Shown: one piece after another, positions 6,271-6,791 of the stretch
How the letters are laid out: every line of letters begins with the position of its first letter
Numbering within the stretch: position 1 is the first letter of the stretch
Translations under genes and position numbers: made by a program
The notes under the pieces: model-generated
Told to the model about the DNA's origin: nothing
Databases searched by the model: none
Seen by the model: only the letters and a program-made list of their open reading frames with translations
NCBI GenBank assembly: GCA_045543675.1
Contig: JAZPXM010000209.1
Location: 1-6,791, forward strand
Length of the DNA: 6,791 nt
DNA from: URNF01 sp045543675
Lineage (GTDB): Bacteria > Bacillota > Clostridia > Oscillospirales > Acutalibacteraceae
Reading direction: 5' to 3'

Positions 6271-6648
6271 ATGGGACGATTATATCCGAAAGATATAGAC
6301 GTGCATACCGTCAGCCCCTTAGCGTTAGCGCTTGTCGGGGACGGCGTGTACGAAATGCTGGTGCGAGAAAAACTGGTGTGCGAAGCCAACCGCAGTGCTA
6401 ACGAACTGCACAAAGCGGCGGTAAAACTGGTGCGCGCAGAAGCGCAGTCAGCGGCGATGGATATTTTAGAGCCGCTGCTGACCGAAAAAGAACTTGCCGT
6501 ATATAAACGCGGGCGCAACGCGCATACCGCGCGCAACAGCCGCGAATACCACCGCGCGACGGGGTTGGAAGCGTTGTTCGGCTATCTGTATTTAGAGAAC
6601 GATATCGACCGTGTACGTGAATTGTTTGATGCGTGTATGAATGGATAA
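6271..6648 (+). CDS. mrnC: Mini-ribonuclease III (23S rRNA maturation)
   Basis: A 125-residue RNase III-type nuclease domain without the double-stranded RNA binding domain, the hallmark of Mini-III. In Bacillus subtilis this enzyme trims both ends of 23S precursor rRNA within 50S particles. The catalytic Asp lies in ALVGDGVYEMLVR (D24), and the second acidic helix is GLEALFGYLYLEND (98-111, E100). RGRNAHTARN (80-89) and the YHRATG segment (93-98) are also family features. It is slightly shorter than the Bacillus protein. AAGGTG (6259-6264) lies 6 nt before ATG 6271; an upstream in-frame ATG at 6238 lies inside obg and has no binding site. It is 10 nt behind obg, so almost certainly co-transcribed. 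Confidence 0.93.
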   Translation: MGRLYPKDIDVHTVSPLALALVGDGVYEMLVREKLVCEANRSANELHKAAVKLVRAEAQSAAMDILEPLLTEKELAVYKRGRNAHTARNSREYHRATGLEALFGYLYLENDIDRVRELFDACMNG

Positions 6649-6684
6649 TAAAAAAGACGGAATGCAAAGCATTTGAAGTGGTAT

Positions 6685-6724
6685 AGTGATGGTAGACACA
6701 AAAAAGTGTCTACCATCACTTTTT
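6685..6724. terminator. Perfect 15-bp inverted repeat: operon terminator and/or insertion sequence end
   Basis: AGTGATGGTAGACAC (6685-6699) and GTGTCTACCATCACT (6706-6720) are exact complements around an AAAAAA loop. The + strand continues TTTTATG, a short T-run. It lies 36 nt after mrnC, so it can end the ribosome operon. It also lies 35 nt before the start of a transposase-like frame, where an IS left end would be expected, and the right arm contains TGTCTACC, which resembles ends of some IS3-family elements (from memory). Both roles are possible. Confidence 0.65.
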
Positions 6725-6734
6725 ATGTTAGAAT
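6706..6734 (+). promoter_or_regulatory. Possible extended -10 promoter for the transposase-like frame
   Basis: TAGAAT (6729-6734) is preceded by TGT (6726-6728), giving an extended -10. The hexamer 17 nt upstream is only GTGTCT (6706-6711), a poor -35. IS3-type elements often have weak internal promoters that gain a better -35 only at a circle junction; applying that here is inference. Confidence 0.35.
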
Positions 6735-6755
6735 AAAAGAAAGGGAGTGATTGTA

Positions 6756-6791
6756 ATGGGAAGACCAAAAGGCGGAACAAATATTAGTCAC
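6756..6791 (+). CDS. Start of a probable IS3-type transposase OrfA (partial, cut by window end)
   Basis: Twelve codons are visible, reading MGRPKGGTNISH. GGGAG (6743-6747) lies 8 nt before the ATG, so initiation is credible. The MGRPKGGTN opening recurs at the N-terminus of many Clostridia IS3-family OrfA proteins, which carry a helix-turn-helix that binds the element's ends; this is a recalled resemblance, and 12 residues cannot prove it. Codon use (AGA, GGA, AAT, ATT) and the AT-rich upstream stretch differ from the CGC/GCG-rich genes to the left, which fits a transferred element. Another DNA-binding protein with a GRPKG-like start remains possible. Confidence 0.5.
   Translation, partial: MGRPKGGTNISH

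Noticed and set aside
6661..6673. AATGC-AAA-GCATT mini-hairpin after mrnC
   Set aside because: Only 5 bp, AT-rich and without a T-run; the 15-bp repeat just downstream is the better terminator.
6676..6685. AAGTGGTATA shared with the L21 leader (3911-3920)
   Set aside because: Ten bases with no shared context or flanking similarity; most likely chance.

Overview
The window looks like a piece of a Bacillota (Clostridia-like, possibly Oscillospiraceae-type) chromosome. The main evidence is the order rplU-prp-rpmA-obg, with an L27 precursor that carries the N-terminal extension cleaved by Prp. Mini-RNase III, strong purine-rich Shine-Dalgarno sites and canonical sigma-A promoters agree with this. 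Base composition is fairly balanced, with GC-rich housekeeping genes and a visibly AT-rich right edge. Family assignments come from reading the translated sequence and motifs; no database search was run.

Layout, left to right. Positions 1-120 hold no gene I can support, only three hairpins. Two of these look like intrinsic terminators, between the window edge and the end of the first leftward gene. A leftward two-gene unit (2426 down to 122) encodes a PF14907-type nucleotidyltransferase and, with a 14-nt overlap and a TTG start, an AI-2E/PerM-family membrane permease. A 214-nt divergent intergenic region (2427-2640) carries a promoter for each direction. Rightward from it, a sigma-A promoter drives a solitary gene (2641-3837) built like a phage tail or baseplate fibre protein: beta-rich head, Ala/Gln-rich coiled-coil shaft, beta-rich tip. 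Its leader contains a terminator-like hairpin directly before the ribosome binding site. No other phage gene is visible.

From 3852 rightward lies a large-subunit ribosome operon. It has a consensus extended -10 promoter, a structured leader that I read as the L21 autoregulatory leader, rplU (L21), prp (the L27-processing protease), rpmA (L27), an intrinsic terminator, obg (50S assembly GTPase) and mrnC (Mini-RNase III, 23S rRNA maturation). All five products are 50S proteins or act on the 50S particle, so the unit is functionally coherent. The terminator between rpmA and obg probably sets a lower level for the two enzymes than for the ribosomal proteins.

After mrnC there is a perfect 15-bp inverted repeat with a short T-run. 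It is followed by an AT-rich stretch and the first 12 codons of an open frame beginning MGRPKGGTN, which resembles the start of IS3-type transposase OrfA proteins. An insertion sequence therefore probably begins at the right edge, and the inverted repeat may be its end, the operon terminator, or both.

I do not see a clearly new multi-gene system. The two places most worth a second look are the orphan tail-fibre-like gene with its attenuator-like leader, and the palindrome at the operon/IS junction.
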